Source: Candidatus Dormiibacterota bacterium (lineage in GTDB: Bacteria > Chloroflexota > Dormibacteria > Dormibacterales > Dormibacteraceae). Taken from it: a DNA stretch of 64,000 nt. Every line of letters begins with the position of its first letter. The stretch's first letter is position 1. Below the pieces are notes generated by a model, which ran no database searches, was not told where the DNA came from, and saw nothing but the letters and a program-made list of their open reading frames with translations. Below, piece by piece: positions 16,871-25,246 of the stretch. The stretch covers positions 1 to 64,000 of the forward strand of contig PNAG01000016.1 of assembly GCA_003169845.1 (NCBI GenBank), given 5' to 3'. The position numbers and the translations under genes are program-made.

Positions 16871-17455
16871 TCAAGCCGGCAGGCGATTCAACGCACCCGA
16901 CTCCAGCAGCGCGCGCACGGCGCCAGCTCGATGACTGTAAAGACGCTTCTCTTCCGGCGGCATCTCGCCAAAGGTCTTCCCCGTGCCGGGCACGAGAAAT
17001 ATGGGGTCGTAGCCGAAGCCCGCCTTGCCCCGCCACTCCGGCACGATCTCCCCGCGACACTCGCCTTCGAAGAACTGGGTCGGACCGCCCGGCGCAGCGA
17101 GCGCCACCACGCACGCGAAGCGCGCGTTCCAGGGCCGAGGCTTGCCCTCGAGCCTCCTCAAGAGCTCCGCGGTGCGAGCCTCCTGCGTCGGCGCGAGGCG
17201 TGCTGAGTGCAGGCCTGGGAAACCGCCCAGCGCCTCCACCTCCACGCCCGAATCGTCTCCGAGAGACGGTAGGCCCGACCGGTTGCACGCAGTCTCGGCT
17301 TTCAGGCGCGCATTCTCGACGTAGGTCGCCCCCACCTCTTCGACCTCGCTGTCGAACGCCACGAGCTCGAATCCCGCGCCCGCCAGAAGCTCTCGATATT
17401 CGCGCAGTTTGCCGGCGTTGCCGGAAGCGATGACGAGCCGCCGGCGATCAGCCAA
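16871..17455 (-). CDS. rdgB: Non-canonical purine NTP pyrophosphatase (RdgB/HAM1)
   Basis: A 194-residue house-cleaning enzyme that hydrolyses ITP, dITP and XTP to monophosphates. Signature stretches are IASGNAGKLREYRELL at the N-terminus, LGDDSGVEVEALGGFPGLHSAR, GFGYDPIFLVPGTGKTFGEM and the C-terminal SHRAGAVRALL. The length is normal for the family. Its start overlaps the end of rph by eight bases, a common rph-rdgB arrangement. Confidence 0.96.
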   Translation of the reverse strand: MADRRRLVIASGNAGKLREYRELLAGAGFELVAFDSEVEEVGATYVENARLKAETACNRSGLPSLGDDSGVEVEALGGFPGLHSARLAPTQEARTAELLRRLEGKPRPWNARFACVVALAAPGGPTQFFEGECRGEIVPEWRGKAGFGYDPIFLVPGTGKTFGEMPPEEKRLYSHRAGAVRALLESGALNRLPA

Positions 17456-18182
17456 GCGTTGCGATGGCTCGCTTCTGTCCGACGATCAGCTCTTTAATCC
17501 CCTTATTCGCGAGCGCGAGCATCGAGTCCAGCTCCGCGCGCGAGTACGGCGCGCCCTCTGCAGTGGCCTGGAGCTCAACAAGCCGGCCGTCCTCGGTCAT
17601 CACGCAGTTGAGGTCGGTCGATGCGTGGAAGTCCTCGGCGTAGTCGAGGTCCAGCATCGGCGTGCCATCGATGATGCCGCAACTGACCGCGGCGAGGTGC
17701 TGGCGCACGGGCACCTCCGCGACCATCCGCGCGTCCTTCATCTTCTTGATCGCCATGTACAGGGCGCAAAACGCTCCCGTGATCGAAGCCGTTCGTGTCC
17801 CGGCGTCGGCCTGCAGCACGTCACAGTCGAGGGTGATCGTCCGCTCGCCGATCTTCCCCATGTCCACGGCGGCGCGAAGCGAGCGACCGATCAGGCGCTG
17901 GATCTCGTGCGTCCGTCCGCCGATCCGGCCCTGGCTCGCCTCACGCGCGCTGCGGTCATGAGTGGATCGGGGGAGCATCGAGTATTCGGCCGTGATCCAT
18001 CCCTGCCCGGTTCCGCGGCGGTGCGGGGGCACGCGGTCCTCCACGCTTGCGGTGATCCACACGCGCGTGCGCCCCATCTCGATGAGGCACGAGCCCTCCG
18101 CGTGCACGTTGACGCCGAGCTCGATCTTCAGCGGGCGGAGCTCGTCGGGCTGGCGCCCGCCTGACCGTGACGACTCTGTCAT
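17448..18182 (-). CDS. rph: Ribonuclease PH
   Basis: A 244-residue phosphorolytic 3'-5' exoribonuclease that trims tRNA 3' ends. It shows the N-terminal RSGGRQPDELRPLKIELG, the GQGWITAEYSMLPRSTHDR segment, IQRLIGRSLRA with phosphate-binding arginines, and TLDCDVLQADAGTRTASITGA. The length is normal. It overlaps tatC by four bases upstream and rdgB by eight downstream, so tatC-rph-rdgB form one transcription unit. Confidence 0.97.
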   Translation of the reverse strand: MTESSRSGGRQPDELRPLKIELGVNVHAEGSCLIEMGRTRVWITASVEDRVPPHRRGTGQGWITAEYSMLPRSTHDRSAREASQGRIGGRTHEIQRLIGRSLRAAVDMGKIGERTITLDCDVLQADAGTRTASITGAFCALYMAIKKMKDARMVAEVPVRQHLAAVSCGIIDGTPMLDLDYAEDFHASTDLNCVMTEDGRLVELQATAEGAPYSRAELDSMLALANKGIKELIVGQKRAIATLG

Positions 18183-18928
18183 CGCCTGAGCAGCTTGAGC
18201 AACAAGGCGGTCACTTCGAAGAACAGATAGAGCGGAACGAACATGATCATCGGTGTCACCAGGTCAGCACCGGGCGTCAAGAAGTTCGCGAGCAGTCCGA
18301 GCCCGAGGAACCAGTAGGGCCGGTTCTTGTACAGCCAGCCCGAGCTGATGATGCGGAGCATTCCCAGCATGAAAAGGACCACGGGCAGCTCGAAGACCAG
18401 CCCGAAGCCGATGGTCATGAGCAGCACGAAGCTGATAAAGCCGCCGACGTCGGCGAGGTAGACGGTGTTGGGAGGCGCGAACGAGTTGAGGATCCTGATG
18501 TATAGAGGCAGCGCGAAGACCGCCACAGCAACCCCGATCGCGAAGAAACAAATCGTCGCGGCGATCATCGGCAGGATGAAGCGACGCTCGTGCGCGTGAA
18601 GGCCGGGACTGACGAACCACCAGACCTGCTGGATCACGATCGGCGCCGCGATCACCACGCCGATGTAGAGCGCGACCTTCACCTCGATGATCACTCCGCC
18701 GGCGGGCTGCAGGTAGATCAAATGATTGATGCCGGCCTGGTTGGAAAGAAATCCGATCACCGGGCGTGCGACAAAGAAGGCCGCAACGGTCGCCACACCC
18801 CACGCGATCAGGGAAACGATGAAGACGCGGCGAAGCGCCTCGAGGTGCTCGATCACGGACATCCGGTGCTCTTCGACCGGGGCGCGCGAGCGCGGCGCGC
18901 GCTGCATAACCCTGCTCAGCAAGGCCAC
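18179..18928 (-). CDS. tatC: Sec-independent protein translocase subunit TatC
   Basis: A 249-residue polytopic membrane protein with about six helices. It recognises twin-arginine signal peptides and forms the core of the Tat translocon with TatA. The N-terminal MSVIEHLEALRRVFIVSL is the conserved HLxELRxR cytoplasmic motif, and FVSPGLHAHERRFILPMI holds the second conserved loop. Some 25 extra residues precede the motif. tatA lies 13 bases upstream. Confidence 0.96.
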   Translation of the reverse strand: MALLSRVMQRAPRSRAPVEEHRMSVIEHLEALRRVFIVSLIAWGVATVAAFFVARPVIGFLSNQAGINHLIYLQPAGGVIIEVKVALYIGVVIAAPIVIQQVWWFVSPGLHAHERRFILPMIAATICFFAIGVAVAVFALPLYIRILNSFAPPNTVYLADVGGFISFVLLMTIGFGLVFELPVVLFMLGMLRIISSGWLYKNRPYWFLGLGLLANFLTPGADLVTPMIMFVPLYLFFEVTALLLKLLRR

Positions 18929-18941
18929 AGGGAAGCCAGCC

Positions 18942-19199
18942 TCAGCTCGGCGGGGGATTAGCCTCGGACGTCGGGCCCTTGGCGACGCTCTCGGAACTGG
19001 CCGCCGCAGAGGGGGCCGGGGGCTCAGGCTTGGCCTGGGCAGCCGTTGTGACCTCGTTGGTCAGCTCGGAGGTCGCCTTGCGAAACTCGCGCATCGCCTT
19101 TCCCACCGCGCCACCAAGCTCAGGCAGCCGGCCGGGACCAAAGATGATCAGGACGACGACCAGAAGGATGATGACCCAGAGCCAATGGGAACCTAGCAT
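18942..19199 (-). CDS. tatA: Twin-arginine translocase subunit TatA/TatE
   Basis: An 85-residue protein with one N-terminal helix ([34 protein letters not shown]); the [10 protein letters not shown] turn and the amphipathic helix after it are diagnostic. An Ala/Pro/Ser-rich tail follows. It multimerises to form the Tat pore. A near-consensus promoter (TTGGGC, 16 bp, TATAAT) ends nine bases before the ATG, so the mRNA has almost no leader. The gene heads the tatA-tatC-rph-rdgB run. Confidence 0.95.
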   Translation of the reverse strand: MLGSHWLWVIILLVVVLIIFGPGRLPELGGAVGKAMREFRKATSELTNEVTTAAQAKPEPPAPSAAASSESVAKGPTSEANPPPS

Positions 19200-19208
19200 C
19201 TCGACCCG

Positions 19209-19236
19209 ATTATAGGCGGACTGCCGATCAGCCCAA
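19209..19236 (-). promoter_or_regulatory. Promoter of the tatA-tatC-rph-rdgB run
   Basis: On the minus strand TTGGGC (19236-19231) and TATAAT (19214-19209) are separated by 16 bp. The -10 box ends nine bases before the tatA ATG at 19199, so transcription should start two or three bases before the start codon. Confidence 0.7.
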
Positions 19237-19249
19237 GGTCAGCGAATTG

Positions 19250-19945
19250 TCAAGAAACGTTGATCGTGATCGAGGTGATCGTGTCAGTCGCCTGGAGCAG
19301 CTGGGCCTTGTCCAGGCCTGAGATCACGGTCCCGAACCGGTTGTAGGCGGCCGTCGGCCCGGGGGCAGGCCAGTCCGCCTTCTGGATGAAGAACTGGCTC
19401 CCGTTCACGGCTCCTCCGGGCGGCCGTGCCATCCCGACCGCCCCCAGGCCCCACGGATCGGTGCTGGGCTCGTCCGGCAACGAATAGCCGGGACCGCCTG
19501 TCCCGCTGCCGTTAGGGTCGCCGCCCTGCACCACCCAGGTCTCGCTCTTCCAGAAATTGAGGCCGTTGTAGTAGCCATGGATCGCGAGCACGATGAAGTT
19601 GTTGACCGTGACCGGCGCGATCTCGGGGTGAAGCTGGATCACGATCGCCCCCTGCGTGGTGTTGACGGTCGCCTGGTACGTGTGGTTCGCTGTGATGCAG
19701 ATCGGCTGAGGACCGATGAACTCGTGCGGCGCGATCTGGGTCGAGGTGCTGCAGCCCGCGAGGGCAGCCGGTACCTGGGGCTGGAGCGCCTTGTCCACAA
19801 GCAGGCCCGTGCCGAGCACGGCGCCAATCACGACCGCGACGATAAGGACCGGCGCCCACTGCCGCCCGCGCCATGCTTCGGGAAGCTCAGCCGCGTCCAG
19901 CTCGGCGGCTACGGGCCGGCCCGGCGCGATCTTGGCCTTGGTCAC
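19250..19945 (-). CDS. Membrane-anchored cyclophilin-type peptidyl-prolyl isomerase
   Basis: A 231-residue protein: a cytoplasmic N-terminus of about 28 residues, one transmembrane helix (WAPVLIVAVVIGAVLGTGLLV) and an extracytoplasmic cyclophilin domain. The domain begins TYQATVNTTQGAIVIQLHPEIAPVTVNNFIVLA and continues with WVVQGGDPNGSGTGGPGY and GSQFFI, the usual active-site segments, though the catalytic FHR arginine is replaced (FWKSETW). It may act as a folding chaperone outside the membrane. The GTG at 19945 overlaps the stop of the cobA-hemD gene (GTGA), so the two are coupled; upstream readings in the same frame are spurious. Confidence 0.88.
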   Translation of the reverse strand: MTKAKIAPGRPVAAELDAAELPEAWRGRQWAPVLIVAVVIGAVLGTGLLVDKALQPQVPAALAGCSTSTQIAPHEFIGPQPICITANHTYQATVNTTQGAIVIQLHPEIAPVTVNNFIVLAIHGYYNGLNFWKSETWVVQGGDPNGSGTGGPGYSLPDEPSTDPWGLGAVGMARPPGGAVNGSQFFIQKADWPAPGPTAAYNRFGTVISGLDKAQLLQATDTITSITINVS

Positions 19946-21372
19946 TTCCGGGCGGCCGATTCGGCGATGGCCTGCACCAGACCGTGCGTCGTGTATTCCC
20001 GTGCCACGATCGAGACTGTAAGACCGAGCTTGCGCGCAACGTCCGCGGTGACCGGGCCCATGCATGCAATCTCCGCGTCGCCGAGGACGGCCGGAAGGCG
20101 GTCGTCCTGAAATGCCTGTACGAAGTTCACCACGGTGGATGAGCTGGTGAAGGTGATCACGTCCACGCCTTCGTTGTTGAACAGGCGCAGCAGCGCGTCG
20201 CCCGCCCCTGCTGGACACATGGCTCGGTAGACGGGAAGGATCTCGACTTCAGCACCTCGGTTGGCAAGCAGCGATGGTAGTGCGTCGCGCGCGACGTCTG
20301 CTCGCGGCACCAGTACGTGCATGCCGTCCATCTCCCAGCCTTCGAGCGCTTTGGCCAGCCCTTCGGCGGTGTATTCGGACGTGATCAGCTCCGGTCGAAG
20401 CCCGTAGCCCTCGAGCGATTCAGCGGTCTCCTGGCCGATCGCGCAGAGCTTCGAGCCGTGCAGCGCGCGCGCGTCTTTACCAGACGCCAGCAGCATCTGA
20501 AAGAAGATGTCGACGGAGTTGGCAGACGCGAAGATGACCAGCGCTGTCACCTCCAGGTGCGAGATCGCCTTGTTCACCCGGTCATCCATCGGCATCGGCT
20601 GGATTTCGATCGTCGGGATCTCCACGACTGATGCGCCCAGGTCGACCAGCTCACGGCGGAATGGATCGACCTGGTGCCGCGCTCGCGTGATCAGGATCCG
20701 CCGGCCGTGCAGCGGACGCTTCGACATCGTGTCGAGGCGCTCGGCCATCACCACGCCGGGTCCCAGCACGAGCAGGGCGTCGCCGCGCAATCCATAGGTG
20801 GCGGCCTTGCGCGCCAGCTCGCCCAGCGGGGCGCTCACGCGGTGCTGGCCCGGCTGACCTGGGTTGAGGATCAGGGCCGCCGGCGTCTCGGAGTCCCTAC
20901 CATCGGCGAGCAGCGTGGAGATGCCGGATTCCCACCAGCCCGAGGCGAGCCTCAGCACCACTGTCTCGGCGCCCTTGACGAGCCCGAAACCGATCGACGC
21001 CGAGCGACCTTCGATGGTGAGCGGGATTCCGCTCATCACGGGAGCCGCCAGCTCGACGATGAGCCCCGGCACTGCTTCGAAATCAACGCCGGCACGCTCA
21101 AGCTTCTCGGCGACCTCGCTGCCGTTGGAGAACGCGTACGGGTTGCCAGGAAAAAGCACGGAGACGCGTTTCCCGGCCCGAGCGAGGAGCACGATCTCGT
21201 CGGTGGATTGAAGGGGTCCCACGTCGGCGGTCGCTGCGGCGAGGTGCAGAAGACCAACGCCACAACCATCGCTGTGACGAATGACGTCAGCGTCCTTGAT
21301 CGCTTCTACTGCCTGGACGGTGGCCAAGCCTGGGTGCCCAGGTCCGACACCGACGAGCTTGACCTTGCTCAT
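19942..21372 (-). CDS. cobA-hemD: Uroporphyrinogen-III C-methyltransferase / uroporphyrinogen-III synthase fusion
   Basis: A 476-residue two-domain protein of tetrapyrrole synthesis. Residues 1 to about 225 have the SUMT-type fold (VKLVGVGPGHPGLATVQAVEAI, GIPLTIEG); residues from about 226 (GRRILITRAR, IEIQPM, VIFASANSVDIFFQ, FTSSSTVVNFVQA) are uroporphyrinogen-III synthase, which closes the ring. The methylase half is diverged: GxGPGDPELLT reads GVGPGHPGLAT and the GGDPFxFGRG loop reads FPGNPYAFSNGSE, so SUMT activity is uncertain. HemD function fits heme, siroheme or B12 needs of the cell. The polyprenyl synthase gene lies 32 bases upstream. Confidence 0.88.
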   Translation of the reverse strand: MSKVKLVGVGPGHPGLATVQAVEAIKDADVIRHSDGCGVGLLHLAAATADVGPLQSTDEIVLLARAGKRVSVLFPGNPYAFSNGSEVAEKLERAGVDFEAVPGLIVELAAPVMSGIPLTIEGRSASIGFGLVKGAETVVLRLASGWWESGISTLLADGRDSETPAALILNPGQPGQHRVSAPLGELARKAATYGLRGDALLVLGPGVVMAERLDTMSKRPLHGRRILITRARHQVDPFRRELVDLGASVVEIPTIEIQPMPMDDRVNKAISHLEVTALVIFASANSVDIFFQMLLASGKDARALHGSKLCAIGQETAESLEGYGLRPELITSEYTAEGLAKALEGWEMDGMHVLVPRADVARDALPSLLANRGAEVEILPVYRAMCPAGAGDALLRLFNNEGVDVITFTSSSTVVNFVQAFQDDRLPAVLGDAEIACMGPVTADVARKLGLTVSIVAREYTTHGLVQAIAESAARK

Positions 21373-21404
21373 GTCACCATCCCCACCCGGGACACGCTGA
21401 CAGG

Positions 21405-22349
21405 TTAGAGCTTTCGGGTCACCACGTAGCCGGTGAGCGCCTCCAGGGCATCGCGGGCTTCACCCGCATCGATTGCACGGAGCTGTTCGCGTGCTTGCCG
21501 TGCGCAATCTTCAGCCTGCGCGATTGCTCGTTGCGGGGCGTTGCTCTCGCGCACGATCTCCACCACCGCCTGCGCATCTTGAATGCTTAGCTTGCGCCCG
21601 TCCTCGAGGACCCCCTGGAGCCTGCCGCTCACGCGCTTGTCTTCCCGGGCGATCATGAGCGGCAAGGTCGCGAACCCTTCTGTGACGTCTTGGCCGATCG
21701 GCTTGCCCATCTCGCCCTCGCTGCCGAGATAGTCGAGCACGTCGTCCGCGATCTGGAACGCGAGACCCAGGAGGCGGCCATAAGCGTGCAGCGCGGACCG
21801 CTGGACATCCGGCAGAACACCCAGCACCGCACCGATGTCACAGCACGCGGTGAGAAGCGTCGCCGTCTTCGCCTCGATGCGCTGCATGTACTCCTCGACG
21901 CCTGTGCTGTAGCGATAACGGATCGCCTGCTGCCGCACCTCCCCCGCGCAGATCTCCATGACTGCGCGTGCGAGGATGCCGACCACCTCGGTCGAGTCCG
22001 TGCGCGCGGCGTGTTCGTAGGCCTTGGCAAAGTAAAAGTCTCCGACCACGATGGCGGGCTCGTCGCCAAGCGAAGCCGCTACGGTCGGGCGTCCACGCCG
22101 GACCGGCGAGCGATCGATGACGTCGTCGTGCACGAGAGTCGCGGCGTGAGTGAGCTCTACCGCCATCGCGGCGGGCGTCACGCGGCCGAGGTCGTAATGG
22201 CCGCAGCGGGCGGACAAGAGCACGAGCGCCGGTCGGACTCGCTTGCCTCCCGCGGCGAAGAGGTCGGCCATGGGCGCGGACACCTCTGTGGGATCGCGGC
22301 GGATCTCTTCACGCAGCGCCGCCTCTATGGTCGCCAGGTCGGCGACCAC
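21405..22349 (-). CDS. Polyprenyl diphosphate synthase
   Basis: A trans-prenyltransferase of 314 residues that elongates farnesyl or geranylgeranyl diphosphate into long chains for quinones or cell-wall carriers. The first aspartate-rich motif is HDDVIDRSPVRRGRPT (about D75-D79) and the second is AFQIADDVLDYLGSEGEMGKPIGQD. The lysine/arginine of AGGKRVRPALVLL binds pyrophosphate. The residues before the first motif do not fix the chain length. The GTG start at 22349 lies 14 bases after murI; a run of in-frame codons upstream offers no better start. Confidence 0.92.
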   Translation of the reverse strand: MVADLATIEAALREEIRRDPTEVSAPMADLFAAGGKRVRPALVLLSARCGHYDLGRVTPAAMAVELTHAATLVHDDVIDRSPVRRGRPTVAASLGDEPAIVVGDFYFAKAYEHAARTDSTEVVGILARAVMEICAGEVRQQAIRYRYSTGVEEYMQRIEAKTATLLTACCDIGAVLGVLPDVQRSALHAYGRLLGLAFQIADDVLDYLGSEGEMGKPIGQDVTEGFATLPLMIAREDKRVSGRLQGVLEDGRKLSIQDAQAVVEIVRESNAPQRAIAQAEDCARQAREQLRAIDAGEARDALEALTGYVVTRKL

Positions 22350-22363
22350 CGGGCCGAAAATCT

Positions 22364-23176
22364 CTACGTCTTTTGCGGCTCCCAGATGTGGACCTCCTCA
22401 GCCTCGATCGCCTCTCCAAAGAGATTGGCCGCGATCTCGTCGAAGTGCTTCGGGAAATCCGTGACGAAGACCTCGTGACGAGGGCTGCCGTCGGTCGCAC
22501 GCAGTCGCGAGTGCTCGAGGTGCCGCTCGACCTTCGATGCGGTCGTCGTGGCGGAATCGATCAGCGCGAAGCTTCCCGGGTAGACACGGTTGATCGCTGG
22601 CTTGAGCAGTGGGTAGTGCGTGCACCCGAGGACCAGCGTGTCGGCGCCGAGCTGGACGATGTCAGCGAGGTTGTCGCGCAGGACTCGCTCCGCCCTCGTC
22701 GAGTCGGCCTCGCCGGCTTCGACGATCTCGACGAGCTCCGGGCATGCCTTCTGGTACACGCCCACCATCGGGTCGATCTCTTTGATCGCGTGCAGGTACT
22801 CCTGGCTGCGCATCGTGCCTTCGGTGGAGATGACGCCAATGCGATTGTTCTTGGTCGCCTCGACCGCAGCCTGCGCGCCAGGACTGATGACCCCGATGAT
22901 CGGCAGCTCGAACAGCTCGCGCGCCTGGTTGAGCGCCGCTGCGGTTGCCGTGTTGCACGCGATGACGACGAGCTTGACGTCGCGCGATTCGAGGTAGCGG
23001 ATGATGTCGATCGCAAAGCCCCGCACCTCGTCCTGGTAACGGGGACCGTATGGGAAGTGCAGCAGGTCGGCCACGTAGATGGTCGGCTCGAGCGGAAGCC
23101 GCTCGCGGATTTCCTTGAGCACCGTGAGCCCGCCGACGCCTGAGTCGAAGATCCCAATCGGGCGCTGGTCGCCCAT
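22364..23176 (-). CDS. murI: Glutamate racemase
   Basis: A 270-residue racemase that supplies D-glutamate for peptidoglycan. It carries GIFDSGVGGLTVL (D11), VVIACNTATAAAL with the first catalytic cysteine near residue 74, and LVLGCTHYPLLKP with the second near residue 185. The length is normal. The gene is followed at short distance by the polyprenyl synthase and the hemD fusion, and preceded by the response regulator on the same strand. Confidence 0.97.
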   Translation of the reverse strand: MGDQRPIGIFDSGVGGLTVLKEIRERLPLEPTIYVADLLHFPYGPRYQDEVRGFAIDIIRYLESRDVKLVVIACNTATAAALNQARELFELPIIGVISPGAQAAVEATKNNRIGVISTEGTMRSQEYLHAIKEIDPMVGVYQKACPELVEIVEAGEADSTRAERVLRDNLADIVQLGADTLVLGCTHYPLLKPAINRVYPGSFALIDSATTTASKVERHLEHSRLRATDGSPRHEVFVTDFPKHFDEIAANLFGEAIEAEEVHIWEPQKT

Positions 23177-23201
23177 CCTCAGAAGTAACGCATCCGAAAG
23201 G

Positions 23202-23924
23202 TCAAACGGATTTGACCGACAGACGGTAACCCAGCCCGGGCACGGCCTCCAGGCTCACGCCCGAGCTCGAATGATCGGAGAGCTTGCGGCGCAGCCGCTG
23301 CACGTGCGGATCCACCGAGTGGTCGTCCAGGTCGTGCGGATATCCCCAGACCTTGTCCCGAAGCTGCGCGCGGGTGAGCACGCGCTCCGGGTTCGCAGCC
23401 AGGACCGCAAGCAGGTTGAACTCCGTCATCGTGAGCGGAATCTCCTCATCGGCGATCTTCACCCTGCGAGCGGCATTGTCAATGTGGAGCGCCCCGATGC
23501 TGAGCACGCCCTCCCGCCCCCCGCCGGCCTCGGCCAGCGCCGAACGCCGCAGGTGGGCGTTGATCCGCGCGGCGAGGATTCGCGAGTCGAAAGGTTTGGT
23601 GATGTAGTCGTCTGCGCCGACCTCGAGACCGACCACCTCGTCCATCTTTGTAGTGCGGCCGGTCAACATCACCATCGGGCTGAGAAGGCCCTGGCGGCGA
23701 AGCTCGCGGATGACCTCCGTGCCGCTGATGTCCGGCAGCACCCAATCGACGAGCACGAGGTCGGGCTGGCTGCCTGTTCCCAGCTCGATCGCCTCCGCGC
23801 CGGTTGCCGCCTCCAGCACGTCATGGCCCTGGAGCCGGCAGACCTCTGCGACGAGCATGCGAATCGGTGCGTCGTCTTCGACGACCAGGATGCGCCGCTT
23901 GCGACGGGCGGGCGCTGTGGTCAG
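23202..23924 (-). CDS. OmpR/PhoB-family response regulator
   Basis: A two-component regulator: receiver domain (LVLVDWVLPD phosphoacceptor, MVMLTGR, ITKPFD) and C-terminal winged helix (LTMTEFNLLAVLAANPERVLTRAQLRDKVWGY, then VDPHVQRLRRKL). The first ATG in frame is at 23858, but a protein starting there would lack the first strand with the acidic Mg2+ pocket; the sequence RRILVVEDDAPIRML lies just upstream in frame. No ATG, GTG or TTG covers it. A CTG at 23924 overlaps the preceding stop in CTGA fashion and is the best candidate start. No histidine kinase gene is adjacent, so the signal is unknown. Confidence 0.85.
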   Translation of the reverse strand: MTTAPARRKRRILVVEDDAPIRMLVAEVCRLQGHDVLEAATGAEAIELGTGSQPDLVLVDWVLPDISGTEVIRELRRQGLLSPMVMLTGRTTKMDEVVGLEVGADDYITKPFDSRILAARINAHLRRSALAEAGGGREGVLSIGALHIDNAARRVKIADEEIPLTMTEFNLLAVLAANPERVLTRAQLRDKVWGYPHDLDDHSVDPHVQRLRRKLSDHSSSGVSLEAVPGLGYRLSVKSV

Positions 23925-24253
23925 TTTTGCTTCGGAGGCGCGAAACCCACCCGCCGCGACTCACGCAGTGAGCGTTTGGGTCTCCGCATCAGGAGCACGC
24001 GCTTCTCCCCTCCGTCGATGACGTCGGTGAGGTCCCATCCGTCCGCGCCGGCCTCCTTCAGCAGCTTGACAAGGGTGACGCCGTCGACCAGTTGAGCCAC
24101 CGTGAGAACCTGCGTCGAGAACTCCCACTCGCGCAGAGGAAGTCCAACCGAGGGCACCGTCTGCGTCGCCGCCGCCATGCCGTCGCCGGGATGGTTCGGC
24201 TGATCCGGCTCGTCAGGTTCCTCGTATGGATCTTCTTCAGACCGGAGTCTCAT
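23921..24253 (-). CDS. Small hypothetical protein, DUF4177-like
   Basis: A 110-residue protein with an acidic, proline-rich N-terminus (EEDPYEEPDEPDQP) and a domain WEFSTQVLTVAQLVDGVTLVKLLKEAGADGWDLTDVIDGG followed by RVLLMRRPKR. The GADGWDL pattern and the closing basic strand resemble DUF4177 proteins, whose function is unknown. A TACAAT box ends nine bases before the ATG. The stop overlaps the proposed CTG start of the response regulator, so the two may be coupled. Confidence 0.65.
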   Translation of the reverse strand: MRLRSEEDPYEEPDEPDQPNHPGDGMAAATQTVPSVGLPLREWEFSTQVLTVAQLVDGVTLVKLLKEAGADGWDLTDVIDGGEKRVLLMRRPKRSLRESRRVGFAPPKQN

Positions 24254-24277
24254 TTCCAGTCGATTGTAGGAGGCGAG

Positions 24278-24350
24278 TACCCCCGGCGGGGGTCGAACCC
24301 GCGCTGGACCGGGTTTAAGCCGGCTGCCTCTGCCATTGGGCTACGGGGGC
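24278..24350 (-). tRNA. Class-I tRNA with UAA anticodon (Leu codon UUA), unusual
   Basis: A clean 73-nt cloverleaf on the minus strand: acceptor GCCCCCG/CGGGGGU with a G1-U72 wobble, a 3-bp D-stem (GCC/GGC) with G18G19, anticodon stem GCCGG/CCGGU, loop CUUAAAC (anticodon UAA), a 5-nt variable loop CCAGC, T-stem GCGGG/CCCGC, T-loop UUCGACC, discriminator A73. CCA is not encoded. Bacterial tRNA-Leu normally has a long variable arm, which is missing; the D-arm looks more like the tRNA-Cys gene at 26080. CAGAAT lies at 24362-24357, close to the 5' end. Which amino acid it carries is uncertain. Confidence 0.8.
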
Positions 24351-24375
24351 AAACCAATTCTGGCCTGCCCGGCCC

Positions 24376-25236
24376 TTACTTCGGGTACTCGAAAAAGCCC
24401 TGGCCCGATTTGCGGCCGAGATGACCTGCTTCCACCAGCTCCCGGAGAACCTCGGGCGCGTCCCCGCCTTCACCCTGGCGCTGGCGGTCCTTCATCGCCC
24501 CATAGAAGATGTCGAGGCCGCTGAAATCGAGCAGGTGAAAGGGACCCATGGGCCAGTTGAGGCCTTTCTGAACCGCGACGTCGATGTCCTCCGCGCTGGC
24601 GTAGCCACCTTCGAGAAGGCGCATGGCCTCTTCGGAGGCCGCGAACAGGATGCGGTTGACGATGAACCCCCAGATCTCCTTTTGAAGAAGGACGGGGGTG
24701 CGACCGATGCTGCGCACGAACTCCATCGCGGTCTCAATGGTTGCGTCGGAGGTCGCGGGACCCCTGACCACCTCGCACAGCTGCATCACGGTGACCGGGT
24801 GGAAGAAGTGCGTGTTGCAGCACTGCTCGGGCCGTCCGGTGAACCCGGCCAGCCGGCTGATCGCGATGGTGCTCGAGTTGCTCGCGAGGATCGCGTCCTT
24901 CTTTGCGTGCTTGCCGAGTGATTCGAACACGCTCTTTTTCGCGGCGAAATCCTCGATCACGGCCTCGATCACCAGGTCGGCAGTGCCCGCCACCGAAGCG
25001 AGATCGTTCGAGTCCTGGATCCGGGCGAGGGCCTCAGCCGCGGCGGCCTCACTGACGCGCCCCTTCTCGACGGAGCGGTCGAGCAGGCGGCGGTTCTGTG
25101 CCCGCGCGCGCTCGAGCTGGCCGGGCGCGGAATCGACAAGGATCACGTCATAGCGCCCGGAAATAGCCGTCTGCAGGGCGATCTGCGAGCCCATGGTCCC
25201 AGCGCCAACCACGAGCACACGCTTCAATTCATGCAT
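24376..25236 (-). CDS. 3-hydroxybutyryl-CoA (3-hydroxyacyl-CoA) dehydrogenase
   Basis: A 286-residue NAD(P)-dependent dehydrogenase of fatty-acid or butanoate/PHB metabolism. It starts MHELKRVLVVGAGTMGSQIALQ (GxGxxG), with VIEAVIEDFAAKKSVF, ILASNSSTIAIS, CNTHFFHPVTVMQLCEVV (catalytic histidine) and the C-terminal domain FIVNRILFAASEEAMRLLEGG. I chose the ATG at 25236; a second ATG at 25248 shares the CATG that also starts the divergent zincin gene. No clear ribosome site precedes either. The neighbours do not clarify the pathway. Confidence 0.93.
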   Translation of the reverse strand: MHELKRVLVVGAGTMGSQIALQTAISGRYDVILVDSAPGQLERARAQNRRLLDRSVEKGRVSEAAAAEALARIQDSNDLASVAGTADLVIEAVIEDFAAKKSVFESLGKHAKKDAILASNSSTIAISRLAGFTGRPEQCCNTHFFHPVTVMQLCEVVRGPATSDATIETAMEFVRSIGRTPVLLQKEIWGFIVNRILFAASEEAMRLLEGGYASAEDIDVAVQKGLNWPMGPFHLLDFSGLDIFYGAMKDRQRQGEGGDAPEVLRELVEAGHLGRKSGQGFFEYPK

Positions 25237-25246
25237 GCGAGTGAGC

